Source: Myroides albus (GTDB taxonomy: Bacteria > Bacteroidota > Bacteroidia > Flavobacteriales > Flavobacteriaceae). Taken from it: a stretch of 64,000 bases of DNA. The notes beneath the pieces are model-generated. The model was not told the origin of the DNA, searched no databases, and saw only the letters and a program-made list of their open reading frames with translations. This document shows, one piece after another, positions 52,829 to 62,537 of this stretch (position 1 is the first letter of the stretch; each line of letters begins with the position of its first letter). The translations under genes and the position numbers were made by a program. Location of the stretch: contig NZ_WMJX01000009.1 in NCBI RefSeq assembly GCF_009711045.1, positions 43,408 to 107,407 on the forward strand, written 5' to 3'.

Positions 52829-55330
52829 ATGACATTCTTAACTCATAAAAAGCTTTACTCTACTATATTGTTCTTTCTACTTATAATAAGTTTATCTTGG
52901 TCACAAGAAAGACATATTATAACTGGGAAGATTCTTGATGAAGAAGGAATGCCTGTAGCACAAGCCAAGATATTCATCAAAAACACAGCTTTTCAAACTC
53001 AGTCTGAAGTAGATGGTCAGTTTTCAATTGAAACTGATATGAAAAGTAAAAGCACTTTATTTATTCAAAAAGAAGGTTACTTAAACCAAAAGCTGGAACT
53101 GAAAGTAGAGGAGAAAACCACTCCTCTTAATTATACTATAGAATTACGAAAACCTGACTATAACAACGTCTTTACCTATCAAGATCCACAAGATGAATAT
53201 GCAGTATTTTTAGTTAGTTTAGTACAGAAAAACTTTGATGACCCGAAGTATACAGTAAATCATTACTCTAAAGGGAATCTACAACTTATAAGTGATAGAG
53301 AAACTTTCCTTGGTCAAAAGAGGAAAGATTTAGATGCTGCATTAGATTTACACACTACGGATAAATACGTCTATCTTGGAGAACTTGCATCGAGAATTAC
53401 TTACTTGCGCCAAGACAAGATAAAAGAAGAAGTCTTAGCACAAAGAGAAACAGGAAGCAATAAAGACATTTTCTTTCAAACAGGTATCGATAGTGATTTT
53501 AACATCTACAATAAACAAGTAAGTACACACCTAAAACTTATCTCTCCAATAGCACCATACGCCAGTTCATATTACAACTACAAACTTGTAAATGAACAAA
53601 AAGATCCTGCTGGAAATACGCTATACACTATCTCTTTTGAACCCAAAAGAAATAGAGAACCCATAATGGAAGGTGAGCTGATCATCACCGATAAAGATTG
53701 GCAAGTAACCTATTTTTATGGAGCTATGGCTGGTGAAAATGTTGGTTTAGAAAATATCAAACAGCTTGTTGTGATTCAGGACTTCACTTACAACCCTACC
53801 TTTAATAGGTATCTAAAGACTACACAAAACATCTATTTAAAAGGAAAGTTCATAGTATTTGACTACATAGGTCAATACACCTCCTTTTACACTGATTACA
53901 AAAAAGCAGATTACTTAAAAAAGGGGGATTTTTCTATTGAATTAATTGAATACAAAGATGACTTCTTAAATAAAAGTAATAACTATTGGGATGAATTACG
54001 CCCTACTCCCTTAACGGCTAAAGAGAGAGGTAACTTTCTCAACAAGTCCATCTATACAAGAGATAACACGAAAGCTATTTTAGATTCTATTGATAAAAGA
54101 ACAAACAACTTTACAATATTTAAGCTTGTCAAAGGATATGAGTACTTAAATTCATATCAAAATAGAAGCTACCACTATAGAGGACTACTCTCTACATTTG
54201 CTTTTAACGCTGTACAAGGGTTTAATGTAACGACAGGAATTGATTTCACAAAAGAGTACGAAGACTTAAGACAAACGAAAGCAGGGACAATTGTCAACTA
54301 TGGAGTCTCTGAAAATAAATTCAGATTCTCGGGGTATTTATCACACATATTCAATAGAATGAATCACAATACCTTGACCTTATCAGGAGGTAATACGATT
54401 CTGCAATTTAATCAAAGTGACCCAATTAAAACACCTATTAACTCCTTTGCCAGTGCTTGGTTTGGGAAAAACTACGCAAAGTATTTCCAGAAAAACTTTA
54501 TCAAGATTAGCTACTCTCAATACGCTTTTACAGGTATTAAACTAAACACAGCACTTGAGTATGCCTATCGTTCTACAATAAGAAATTCGGTAAGTACGCC
54601 GCCGTTTGCACCAAATTCAGATTTCACATCAAACAATCCGCTCGATCCAAGCGATTTTGACAGCGAACCGTTTATAAACAACAGCATGTTCAAACTCCAA
54701 ATGGGAATGAATATAGTGTTTGATCAGAAAGTGATAAGTTATCCAAATCAAAAACAATATTTGCCTTTATCACGATATCCAATAGTTGCGATAAACTTAG
54801 AAAAAGGACTCAATGCGAGTACTTCTAACTACAATTACACCTATGTATCCTTTTCAACATATTTCAACAACAACATTGGTAATTATGGAAATCTATATGT
54901 TGGTTTGAGTGCGGGTAGTTTCTTAGAGAAAAATGACATCTCATTTACCGACTACAAACACTTTAATGGAAACCAAACTTTCATTGGATCAACCCCTACT
55001 TACAATAGTCAGTTTAACCTATTGCCATATTATGAGTATAGTACGAATAAATCGTATATAGAATTACATATGGAGCATGACTTTAGAGGATACCTCATGA
55101 ACAAAATACCTCTATTGAACAAGACCAGATATTCTCTTGTTTTGGGATTTCACATGCTTGAAGTTCCCGAAAAAGACGTTTACCAAGAATTTAGTATTGG
55201 ACTAAACAACGTTGGTTTTAAAAAGTTTAGACCTTTTAGAATAGATTACTTTACTTCTATCTCACCAGATGCTCCCAAGAAACATGGAGTTGTGTTAGGT
55301 ATAAAAGTATTGGACTTAATTCAAAAATAG
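52829..55330 (+). CDS. DUF5686 outer-membrane protein with carboxypeptidase-regulatory-like domain
   Basis: This 833-residue exported protein begins with signal LYSTILFFLLIISLSWSQ. A carboxypeptidase-regulatory-like domain is at about 25-110 (HIITGKILDEEGMPVAQAKI). The remaining 700 residues are DUF5686-type, predicted to be a large beta-barrel: alternating strands such as RYSLVLGFHMLEVP, and an end with VVLGIKVLDLI. Related proteins are paired with TonB-like receptors in the outer membrane, with unknown role. The ATG directly follows the aroQ stop (TAAATG), so the two share a transcript. Confidence 0.8.
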   Translation: MTFLTHKKLYSTILFFLLIISLSWSQERHIITGKILDEEGMPVAQAKIFIKNTAFQTQSEVDGQFSIETDMKSKSTLFIQKEGYLNQKLELKVEEKTTPLNYTIELRKPDYNNVFTYQDPQDEYAVFLVSLVQKNFDDPKYTVNHYSKGNLQLISDRETFLGQKRKDLDAALDLHTTDKYVYLGELASRITYLRQDKIKEEVLAQRETGSNKDIFFQTGIDSDFNIYNKQVSTHLKLISPIAPYASSYYNYKLVNEQKDPAGNTLYTISFEPKRNREPIMEGELIITDKDWQVTYFYGAMAGENVGLENIKQLVVIQDFTYNPTFNRYLKTTQNIYLKGKFIVFDYIGQYTSFYTDYKKADYLKKGDFSIELIEYKDDFLNKSNNYWDELRPTPLTAKERGNFLNKSIYTRDNTKAILDSIDKRTNNFTIFKLVKGYEYLNSYQNRSYHYRGLLSTFAFNAVQGFNVTTGIDFTKEYEDLRQTKAGTIVNYGVSENKFRFSGYLSHIFNRMNHNTLTLSGGNTILQFNQSDPIKTPINSFASAWFGKNYAKYFQKNFIKISYSQYAFTGIKLNTALEYAYRSTIRNSVSTPPFAPNSDFTSNNPLDPSDFDSEPFINNSMFKLQMGMNIVFDQKVISYPNQKQYLPLSRYPIVAINLEKGLNASTSNYNYTYVSFSTYFNNNIGNYGNLYVGLSAGSFLEKNDISFTDYKHFNGNQTFIGSTPTYNSQFNLLPYYEYSTNKSYIELHMEHDFRGYLMNKIPLLNKTRYSLVLGFHMLEVPEKDVYQEFSIGLNNVGFKKFRPFRIDYFTSISPDAPKKHGVVLGIKVLDLIQK

Positions 55331-55357
55331 CATTCGCATAAGTTAACTTATAAATAT

Positions 55358-55407
55358 ACTCAAACAAAAATGGGCAAATCGTGTGATTTGCCCCTTTTTG
55401 TTTGAGT
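55358..55407. terminator. Long bidirectional terminator between DUF5686 and murA
   Basis: ACTCAAACAAAAATGGGCAA and its complement near 55387-55407 form a 50-base hairpin with GTGT loop and one mismatch. T runs on both strands mean it can serve both convergent genes. Confidence 0.9.
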
Positions 55408-55418
55408 TAAAGTAAATA

Positions 55419-56732
55419 CTAATCCTCTATTCTTTCTATATGTGCACCAATTGCACGTAAACGTTCATCTATGCGCTCATATCCTCTATCTATTTGTTCA
55501 ATATTCTGAATAACACTTGTGCCTTTAGCTGATAAAGCTGCAATCAAAAGTGATATACCTGCGCGAATATCTGGAGAAGACATATGAGTTGCCTTTAACT
55601 GAGATTTAAAATCATGACCGATAACTACCGCTCTATGAGGATCACACAAGATAATCTTAGCCCCCATATCTATTAATTTATCGACAAAGAAAAGGCGACT
55701 CTCAAACATCTTTTGATGAATCAAGACCTCTCCTCTGGCCTGAGTAGCAACAACTAAGATCACACTCAACAAATCAGGTGTTAAACCTGGCCACGGCGCA
55801 TCAGCAATTGTCAAGATAGAACCGTCTATAAAGCTTTGGATTTCATATCCATCCTTGTGAGCAGGAATATAGATATCATCACCTCTTTTTTCTATTGTAA
55901 TACCAAGGCGTTTAAAAGTATTAGGGATGATTCCTAAGTGCTCCCAACCCACATTCTTGATTGTTATTTCACTTTTGGTCATTGCTGCTAATCCTATCCA
56001 TGACCCTATCTCAATCATATCAGGCAACATAGCGTGCTCACATCCTTTTAATTCTTTTACTCCTTCAATTTTAAGAAGATTCGAACCTACACCCGTAATC
56101 TTAGCACCCATTGCATTCAACATCTTACAAAGTTGTTGCAAATAAGGTTCACAAGCTGCATTATAAATTGTTGTCACTCCCTCTGCTAAGACAGATGCCA
56201 TCAATATATTAGCTGTACCTGTCACAGATGCTTCTTCTAAAAGCATGTCTGTACCAACTAATTTATCCGCCTCAACACCGTAGAAATACTCCTCTTTATT
56301 GTATCTAAACGTAGCACCTAACTTAAGAAATCCTTCAAAGTGAGTGTCTAATCGACGACGTCCAATCTTATCTCCTCCTGGTTTAGGAATATATCCCTTT
56401 CCAAAACGAGCTAATAAAGGCCCAACCATCATGATAGAACCTCTCAAGGCTTTGCCTAATTCTTTAAAGTCATCAGAATACAAATATTCTAAATCAACTT
56501 CATCTGCTTGGAATGACATCTTATTTGGAGCTAATCTTTCAATCTTAACTCCGAGTTTACCTAATAGTTCAATCAACTTATTGACATCGATAATATTAGG
56601 AATATTTGATATAACAACTTTTTCAGGTGTCAACAATACTGCACATAAAATTTGCAATGCTTCGTTCTTTGCACCTTGAGCATGTATCTCTCCCTTTAGT
56701 TGATGTCCGCCTTCAATCTTAAAAACACTCAT
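55419..56732 (-). CDS. murA: UDP-N-acetylglucosamine 1-carboxyvinyltransferase with Asp in place of catalytic Cys
   Basis: MurA transfers enolpyruvate to UDP-GlcNAc, the first committed step of peptidoglycan synthesis. The 437-residue protein has Lys22 (GAKNEAL), and RGSIMMVGPLLARFGKG. At the active-site loop, KPGGDKIGRRRLDTH has Asp121 where E. coli has Cys115, the residue alkylated by fosfomycin. Asp variants occur naturally in Mycobacterium, Chlamydia and others and are fosfomycin-resistant. The rest of the fold is normal, with TPDLLSV and DIRAGISLLIAALSA. Its start overlaps the DUF4290 stop by one base, so the genes are coupled. Confidence 0.95.
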   Translation of the reverse strand: MSVFKIEGGHQLKGEIHAQGAKNEALQILCAVLLTPEKVVISNIPNIIDVNKLIELLGKLGVKIERLAPNKMSFQADEVDLEYLYSDDFKELGKALRGSIMMVGPLLARFGKGYIPKPGGDKIGRRRLDTHFEGFLKLGATFRYNKEEYFYGVEADKLVGTDMLLEEASVTGTANILMASVLAEGVTTIYNAACEPYLQQLCKMLNAMGAKITGVGSNLLKIEGVKELKGCEHAMLPDMIEIGSWIGLAAMTKSEITIKNVGWEHLGIIPNTFKRLGITIEKRGDDIYIPAHKDGYEIQSFIDGSILTIADAPWPGLTPDLLSVILVVATQARGEVLIHQKMFESRLFFVDKLIDMGAKIILCDPHRAVVIGHDFKSQLKATHMSSPDIRAGISLLIAALSAKGTSVIQNIEQIDRGYERIDERLRAIGAHIERIED

Positions 56733-57427
56733 TACTTCTTATTCTTGAATTGATGGTTATTATTCTTATTAAACTTCTTATTGTTATTACTCTTTTGATT
56801 ATTAGAATAATTGGTTTTATTAGATTGCTTTTTATTCACCTGCATAAGATTAGCAGTAGTGGAAAGTTCCTCTTCTTTCTTAAACAAGTTTATCTTGCCC
56901 TTTGACAACTCATACAAGTGTTCAAAAATAACATCATCTTTCACCGTATCTTTATTCCAACTTAAAAAACTCTTCTTCATATGATTTGCAATAACCATAA
57001 TCAAAGCATCTTTCATTTCACCATCGTCAAATTTTAGAGCTTCATTAATCATATAAGTGATATTGTTTCCATAGAATCTATACTTAGGATGATTCTGTGG
57101 ATAGGCTAATTTAGCCGGTTTTGTGAAGATTGTTTCTTTAGTAGCAATAGGAAACGGGCAGTCTACATCAAGTCTAAATCCGGACATCATAAAAAGCTGA
57201 TCCCACAATTTATGCTGAAAATCGGGAACATCTCTTAAATGAGGATTCATGCTTCCCATAACACTAATTGCGTAATTTGCAGCTTTATTTCTTTCATCTC
57301 TATCTTCAATTAGACAAATCTGATCGATTAAAACTTGAATATGACGACCATATTCAGGTATAACTAAATGTTCTCGATCTGTATTATAGCCTAAATGTCC
57401 AATAGCTTCTTTGGTGTTAAATTTCAT
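56732..57427 (-). CDS. DUF4290 domain protein
   Basis: This 231-residue protein is conserved next to murA in Bacteroidota, function unknown. It begins with KFNTKEAIGHLGYNTDREHL, followed by YGRHIQVLIDQI, NKAANYAISVMGSMNPHLRD and PDFQHKLWDQLFMMSGFRLD. The last 45 residues are a low-complexity tail of Asn and Lys, likely disordered. No signal is seen, so it is cytoplasmic. Translational coupling to murA (TAATG) implies a role near cell-wall synthesis, which is inference. Confidence 0.85.
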   Translation of the reverse strand: MKFNTKEAIGHLGYNTDREHLVIPEYGRHIQVLIDQICLIEDRDERNKAANYAISVMGSMNPHLRDVPDFQHKLWDQLFMMSGFRLDVDCPFPIATKETIFTKPAKLAYPQNHPKYRFYGNNITYMINEALKFDDGEMKDALIMVIANHMKKSFLSWNKDTVKDDVIFEHLYELSKGKINLFKKEEELSTTANLMQVNKKQSNKTNYSNNQKSNNNKKFNKNNNHQFKNKK

Positions 57428-57536
57428 ATACTTGAGTAGTTCAAATTAAAGATTGTGTTAAACACATAGATAGTATAAAGTTATAAAAACTTAATATAAA
57501 GTAACCTATAAAGCCTAAAAGTAAGTAAATATTATT

Positions 57537-57821
57537 TTATAAAGAAATAATACCTTCAATAGTAGATACAGCAATGTACTTGTCTATAATTGCTTGTGCA
57601 GATTTCATAGTAACTCTAACTGACACACTTGTAAATTTTCCAGTACTGGAATTACGTGTTAAGACTTCAGCTTTCATGCCGTCAAATGCTTCTTCGACTT
57701 GAGCAATTTTTTCTAAATCACTTGGCACAATAAATTTATACAAATAGGGTCTTGGCCAAGTTTTGTCAGTTTCTAAACTTTCTTTTAACCTTTTATAAAA
57801 GTCTTTTGTTTTATCGTCCAT
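57537..57821 (-). CDS. DUF493 (YbeD-like) protein
   Basis: This 94-residue cytoplasmic protein has a ferredoxin-like fold of the DUF493/YbeD type: DFYKRLKESLETDKTWPRPY then YKFIVPSDLEKIAQVEEAFD, with strands FTSVSVRVTMKSAQAIIDKY and a conserved end TIEGIISL. YbeD-like proteins occur with lipoate genes in proteobacteria and are often proposed to have a regulatory role, but none is proven. It lies upstream of DUF4290-murA on the same strand. Confidence 0.85.
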   Translation of the reverse strand: MDDKTKDFYKRLKESLETDKTWPRPYLYKFIVPSDLEKIAQVEEAFDGMKAEVLTRNSSTGKFTSVSVRVTMKSAQAIIDKYIAVSTIEGIISL

Positions 57822-57890
57822 ACTTGTTTTTAATCGGCAAATATAATCATTTTTAATTGTAGTATTTTCAAAACTTGTAGTTAAAACTCT

Positions 57891-57919
57891 TTTGTGATTG
57901 ACATTTTATTGTACTTTTG
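57891..57919 (+). promoter_or_regulatory. Promoter of the AAA-type kinase-like gene
   Basis: TTTG at 57891-57894 and TACTTTTG at 57912-57919 are 17 bases apart. Because this box lies inside the upstream frame extension from 57898, that extension is not translated. Confidence 0.65.
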
Positions 57920-57942
57920 CACCTTTGATATTTACAGCAAAA

Positions 57943-58476
57943 ATGAATAAAAAAATCATCTTAATTATAGGAGGACCAGGTTCTGGGAAAACCACGTTAA
58001 TCGATGAGCTTACCAGACAAGGATATATTTGCTATCCAGAAATATCTCGTGAGGTTACGAAACAAGCCCAAGAAAAAGGCATTACAAACTTGTTTTTAAC
58101 TGAACCACTGTTATTTAGTCAGTTATTGTTAGAAGGAAGGGTTAAGCAACACATTAATGCCATTAAAGAAAATACAGATATAGTTTTTATAGATAGAGGT
58201 ATTCCCGATGTATTAGCCTATATGCATTACAAAGGAGATAGCTATCCTGAAAGCTTCGATTTAGCATGCAAGAACCATGTGTACCACCAAATCTTCTTGC
58301 TTCCACCTTGGGAAACTATTTACGAGAGTGATGAGCAACGATATGAAAACTTCGAAGAAGCTCAAGAGATTCACAAACACCTTGTAGAAACTTACCGAAA
58401 ATACGGATATGACTTAATTGAAGTTCCCAGAGATACGGTTGACAACAGAGTTAAATTCATTCTTGAAAGAGTATAA
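57943..58476 (+). CDS. AAA-type P-loop protein (kinase-like)
   Basis: This 177-residue protein has Walker A GGPGSGKTT near residues 8-16, and an Asp-Arg loop (VFIDRGIPDVLAY) that resembles the DRG of dNMP/nicotinamide ribose kinases. A further YPEISREVTKQAQEKG lies near the start. The fold is that of the AAA_28 group of small ATPases, often annotated as ATPase. Nucleoside or nucleotide phosphorylation is plausible, but the substrate cannot be read. The start is ATG 57943 because of the overlapping upstream promoter. Confidence 0.8.
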   Translation: MNKKIILIIGGPGSGKTTLIDELTRQGYICYPEISREVTKQAQEKGITNLFLTEPLLFSQLLLEGRVKQHINAIKENTDIVFIDRGIPDVLAYMHYKGDSYPESFDLACKNHVYHQIFLLPPWETIYESDEQRYENFEEAQEIHKHLVETYRKYGYDLIEVPRDTVDNRVKFILERV

Positions 58477-58491
58477 AACTACACATAAATA

Positions 58492-58527
58492 AAAAAGGGT
58501 TATAGTTCTGACTATAACCCTTTTAGC
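58492..58527 (+). terminator. Terminator after the AAA-type gene
   Basis: AAGGGTTATAGT pairs with ACTATAACCCTT around a short loop, with T-rich flank. Confidence 0.85.
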
Positions 58528-58578
58528 ATACATATTTTTTAGTAATTTAGTATCTATAACCTTTCAGTACTCACTTCT

Positions 58579-60477
58579 ATGCAGAATGCCTTAGACATTT
58601 TACAAAAATATTGGAAACACCAAAGTTTTCGAGAGCCACAACTTGAAATTATCAACTCTGTATTGAAGAATAACGACACTTTCGCCCTATTGCCTACGGG
58701 TGGAGGTAAAAGTGTTTGTTTTCAAATTCCCGCTCTTATGATGCCTGGGGTATGTCTTGTTATCTCTCCCCTTATTGCACTTATAGAAGATCAAGTCAAG
58801 AACTTAAATAACAAGGGAATAAAAGCAACTGCAATCTTCGGAGGAAGTTCCATGAGTGATATAGATGCTGTGTTCGACAATTGCCTTTTTGGAAACTATA
58901 AATTTCTGTACATCTCCCCTGAAAGGTTACAGCAAACTTGGATATTAGAACGAATAGAAAATCTAAGAATAAATCTAATTGCCATTGATGAAGCACACTG
59001 TATTTCCCAATGGGGCCACGACTTTAGACCCGCTTATCTGCAATTAAGTAAACTAAAGGATATCTTTACTGATACTCCCACTATTGCATTAACTGCTTCA
59101 GCAAACAAAAGAGTCATAAATGATATTTGTACAATACTAAGACTCAAAGATCCCAAGATATTTACCAAGAGTTTCTATAGGTCTAATATCATATATGGAG
59201 TATATAAAGTCGAGAGTAAACTAAATACTTTAGAGAAAATACTGAAGAAAAACACTGCTCCTACTATTATCTACGCGCGAAATAGACGTGAAACACAGAT
59301 GTACTCAGATCACCTCAACAACTTAGGTTATTCTGCTACTTTTTTTCACGGTGGATTACCTATTAACGAAAAAAAGAAAAGATTACAGTCCTGGTTAGAA
59401 GAAAAAACTTTGATAATGGTCTCTACAAATGCTTTCGGTATGGGTATAGACAAACACAATGTAAAGAACGTTGTTCATATTCAAATTCCCGAAAACATTG
59501 AGAATTACTATCAAGAATCAGGCAGAGCAGGACGTAATAATCAGAAAGCTTTTGCTACCATACTCATTTCAGGTAATGAATTAGCCGAATGTGAACAAAC
59601 CTTTCTCAAAGGGCTATTTGACAAGGAATACCTCAAGAAAATATATCGAAAACTAAATAACTTCCTCAAGATAGCTTACGGAGAAGGCTTTAACACCACT
59701 CACAGTTTTAACTTTAATCACTTTTGTCTACACTATAAATTCAATTACAAGCAAGCCTTTAATGCATTGCAATTTTTAGATAGACAAGGTATTATTAAAT
59801 TCACACATGATAATAACAACAAAACAAAACTGTTATTCACTGTTAATAGTGGTGAATTACTTGATGCTGTTGATGGAAATGAACGAGAAGAAAGTATACT
59901 GTATTTTATACTAAGATACTACCAAGGAATACACGAATTCGAAACTGATTTGGACCTAAACCTCATAAGTGAGCACGTCGATTTGCCAATAGAGTTTATC
60001 GTAAAGTCTTTAGAATCATGGAATGAAATGGGGATTTGCGAATATACTCCAGAAGTAAATGACATGACAATTGTATTTAATGAAGCTTGGGAAGAAGACA
60101 GACCCCTCTACAGAACGTTTCCTTTTCTTGAACAGCAAAACACATTAAAAACAAATCAATTCAAATCAATGTTATTTTATATTGAAAATACTGATATTTG
60201 CAAAAACAAAATTCTCTTAAAATACTTTGATGAAGTATTCTTAGAAGATTGTGGAAGTTGTTCAGCCTGCATTGAAAAGAGTAGAGCACAAAAATTAGAC
60301 AATCACAGACTCAAGGAACAAATCCTCTTAAACTTAGCGGATAATCCCGCTACCATAGAAGAACTTTCATTAAAAACCCAAATGGATCAAAATGACATTA
60401 TATTGGGAATACAGCTGTTACTTGAGGAAAATAAGATAATTGTAAACAATAAAAATCAATATACTTTATTAATATGA
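58579..60477 (+). CDS. recQ: ATP-dependent DNA helicase RecQ
   Basis: This 632-residue superfamily 2 helicase unwinds recombination and replication intermediates. Motif I is TGGGKSVCFQIPAL, and the DEAH box is DEAHCISQWGHDFRP. Motif V/VI lie in STNAFGMGIDKHNV and YYQESGRAGRN. RQC zinc knuckle CGSCSAC is at about 555-565, after an extended winged-helix region. The end has no evident HRDC domain, so it is of the shorter RecQ form. It overlaps fmt by 4 bases (ATGA). Confidence 0.93.
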   Translation: MQNALDILQKYWKHQSFREPQLEIINSVLKNNDTFALLPTGGGKSVCFQIPALMMPGVCLVISPLIALIEDQVKNLNNKGIKATAIFGGSSMSDIDAVFDNCLFGNYKFLYISPERLQQTWILERIENLRINLIAIDEAHCISQWGHDFRPAYLQLSKLKDIFTDTPTIALTASANKRVINDICTILRLKDPKIFTKSFYRSNIIYGVYKVESKLNTLEKILKKNTAPTIIYARNRRETQMYSDHLNNLGYSATFFHGGLPINEKKKRLQSWLEEKTLIMVSTNAFGMGIDKHNVKNVVHIQIPENIENYYQESGRAGRNNQKAFATILISGNELAECEQTFLKGLFDKEYLKKIYRKLNNFLKIAYGEGFNTTHSFNFNHFCLHYKFNYKQAFNALQFLDRQGIIKFTHDNNNKTKLLFTVNSGELLDAVDGNEREESILYFILRYYQGIHEFETDLDLNLISEHVDLPIEFIVKSLESWNEMGICEYTPEVNDMTIVFNEAWEEDRPLYRTFPFLEQQNTLKTNQFKSMLFYIENTDICKNKILLKYFDEVFLEDCGSCSACIEKSRAQKLDNHRLKEQILLNLADNPATIEELSLKTQMDQNDIILGIQLLLEENKIIVNNKNQYTLLI

Positions 60478-61418
60478 AAGATTTGCGTATCGTTTTTATG
60501 GGAACACCAGACTTTGCAGTTGGAATCCTGGATGCTATGTACCAAAACAACTACAATATTGTTGCTGTGATTACAGCAGCAGACAAACCTGCTGGTCGTG
60601 GACAAAAAATAAAGTATTCTGCAGTAAAAGAATATGCATTAGAAAAAAACTTACCGCTCTTACAACCCACAAACTTAAAAGACGACTCCTTTATTGAAGA
60701 ACTAAAATCATATAATGCGAACTTACAAGTAGTCGTTGCTTTCAGAATGCTTCCTGAAGTAGTTTGGAAAATGCCCGAACTTGGCACATTCAACCTACAT
60801 GCCTCACTACTTCCAGACTATAGAGGAGCAGCACCGATTAATTGGGCTATCATAAACGGAGAAACAAAAACAGGAGTGACTACGTTCTTTATTGATGAAA
60901 AGATTGATACTGGAGCAATTATTCTGAAAGATGAAATCGCTATTGAACCAAATGAAACAGCAGGAGAACTTCACGATCGTCTAATGAATTTAGGAGCAAC
61001 GACTGTATTGAAGACGCTTAGTTTAATCGCAAAGCAAGAAGTTAAAACGATTATACAGCCTGCAGAAGAAACTAAAACTGCCTATAAATTAAATAAAGAA
61101 AACTGTAAAATTGACTTTACAAAACCTGGAAAAGAGATACACAACCACATAAGAGGCTTGAGTCCCTATCCAGCAGCTTGGTGTTTTTTTAAAGATGAAG
61201 ATCAAGAATCAACTGTTAAGATATACTTGTCAGAGTTTGAACCTTGTGTTCATAATAATGAAGTTGGTTTGATACTTTCGACTAAAAAAGAGTTAAAAAT
61301 AGCAACAATAGACGGTTTTTTACATATTAAAAGACTTCAAATGCCGGGTAAAAAACAAATGAATACCAATGAGTTACTCAATGGTACACATTTTTCGGCT
61401 AACGCAAAAGCCTTGTAA
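60474..61418 (+). CDS. fmt: Methionyl-tRNA formyltransferase
   Basis: This 314-residue enzyme formylates initiator Met-tRNA using 10-formyl-THF. N-terminal catalytic domain: RIVFMGTPDFAVGILDAMYQ then PAGRGQKI, the catalytic NLHASLLPDYRGAAPINWAI with Asn, His and Asp, and the DTGAIILKDEIAI loop. C-terminal OB domain: IRGLSPYPAAWCFF to the end. It is coupled with recQ through an ATGA overlap. In other genomes fmt is next to def, so this pairing is typical only of related flavobacteria as I recall. Confidence 0.95.
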   Translation: MKDLRIVFMGTPDFAVGILDAMYQNNYNIVAVITAADKPAGRGQKIKYSAVKEYALEKNLPLLQPTNLKDDSFIEELKSYNANLQVVVAFRMLPEVVWKMPELGTFNLHASLLPDYRGAAPINWAIINGETKTGVTTFFIDEKIDTGAIILKDEIAIEPNETAGELHDRLMNLGATTVLKTLSLIAKQEVKTIIQPAEETKTAYKLNKENCKIDFTKPGKEIHNHIRGLSPYPAAWCFFKDEDQESTVKIYLSEFEPCVHNNEVGLILSTKKELKIATIDGFLHIKRLQMPGKKQMNTNELLNGTHFSANAKAL

Positions 61419-61515
61419 CTAACTGTAAAACAGTATTTTAATATTATCAATTATTCTGTCAAAATAATTAATAATTTTTAAAAGCAAATTTTTAACTTTT
61501 TTTTTCGCAAAATGC

Positions 61516-61545
61516 TTGCTTAATAATAGAATAACCCTAAATTTG
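61516..61545 (+). promoter_or_regulatory. Promoter of the HU gene
   Basis: TTG at 61516-61518 and TAAATTTG at 61538-61545 are 19 bases apart. The ATG follows 41 bases later. Confidence 0.6.
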
Positions 61546-61586
61546 TATAAGACGTTAATAAAGTTAACCTTTTAAAAAAAATTATT

Positions 61587-61871
61587 ATGAACAAAACAGA
61601 ATTAATTGATGCTATTGCAAAAGACGCAGAAATAAGCAAAGTTGCAGCTAAAAAAGCTTTAGAGTCTTTCCTAAAAAATGTAGAAACTACTTTAGCTAAA
61701 GGTGATAAAATTTCTTTAGTAGGATTTGGTTCTTGGTCAGTTTCTGATAGAGCAGCTAGAGAAGGAAGAAACCCACAAACTGGTAAAACTATTAAAATCG
61801 CAGCTAAAAAAGTTGTGAAGTTTAAAGCTGGATCAGAACTAGAAGGTGCTGTAAACAAAAAGAAAAAATAA
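61587..61871 (+). CDS. HU-family DNA-binding protein
   Basis: This 94-residue histone-like protein bends and compacts DNA as a dimer. It opens with MNKTELIDAIAKDAEISKVA, has the hinge GDKISLVGFGSWSVSDRAAR, and the arm EGRNPQTGKTIKIAAKKVVK with the intercalating Pro. The C-terminus is KKKK. It has a strong promoter and terminator and so is likely highly expressed. Confidence 0.95.
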   Translation: MNKTELIDAIAKDAEISKVAAKKALESFLKNVETTLAKGDKISLVGFGSWSVSDRAAREGRNPQTGKTIKIAAKKVVKFKAGSELEGAVNKKKK

Positions 61872-61897
61872 TTAACTTTTTCTTTTTTAAAATATTT

Positions 61898-61930
61898 AAA
61901 GCCTCATTGTTAACAATGAGGCTTTTTTAG
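61898..61930 (+). terminator. Terminator after the HU gene
   Basis: AAAGCCTCATTGTT is followed by its exact complement AACAATGAGGCTTT, with a T run. Confidence 0.92.
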
Positions 61931-61964
61931 TATATTTAGTCAACACTATAAAAGTTATATATTT

Positions 61965-62537
61965 ATGCAGAATAAACTGAAAATTCAAAAAGGGGATTTT
62001 ATTCTTTCTCTACCCTCAAGTAATCCTTTAGACTTGCAATTTTCAAGAAGTGTTATATTAATTGCAGACCATACAATCGATGGATCTATTGGCTTTATAT
62101 TAAACAAGCCACTAAATCTAACGCTTAACCAATTAATCCCAACGACCGATTCATCCCTATCCGTTTTTGAAGGTGGACCAGTCGAAAAAGATAAAATCTT
62201 CTGTGTACACTCAAGACCTGAGCTAATTTTAGATAGTCAGCACATCACTGATAATCTATACTGGGGAGGTGACTTTGATCAAATTTTTACATTGCTCAAT
62301 CAAAATGCATTAAGCAAGCACGATATTCGCTTCTTTTTAGGGTACTCTGGTTGGGATTGTCAGCAATTACACAATGAAATGGAGGATGATTATTGGGTAA
62401 AGACAAATAGTATAAATACTGATGACTTATTTAGCAGTAAAACTACAACCGAAAAATTTTGGAAAAATTGCCTTGTAGAACAAGGCAAGGAATATGAGAT
62501 ATGGTCAAATGCACCAGAAAATCCGAACCTTAATTAA
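61965..62537 (+). CDS. YqgE/AlgH family protein
   Basis: This 190-residue cytoplasmic protein of unknown function (DUF179) has LQFSRSVILIADHTIDGSIG, then FILNKPLNLTLNQL and VFEGGPVEKDKIFCVHSRPE, LYWGGDFDQIFTLLN and FFLGYSGWDCQQLHNEM. AlgH/YqgE homologues bind nucleotides or are linked to alginate control in Pseudomonas, but no enzyme is established. Its last codons and stop overlap the stop of the convergent aminotransferase in a shared TTAA. Confidence 0.9.
   Translation: MQNKLKIQKGDFILSLPSSNPLDLQFSRSVILIADHTIDGSIGFILNKPLNLTLNQLIPTTDSSLSVFEGGPVEKDKIFCVHSRPELILDSQHITDNLYWGGDFDQIFTLLNQNALSKHDIRFFLGYSGWDCQQLHNEMEDDYWVKTNSINTDDLFSSKTTTEKFWKNCLVEQGKEYEIWSNAPENPNLN

Noticed and set aside
57898..57942. 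N-terminal extension of the AAA-type protein
   Set aside because: The promoter -7 box lies inside it.
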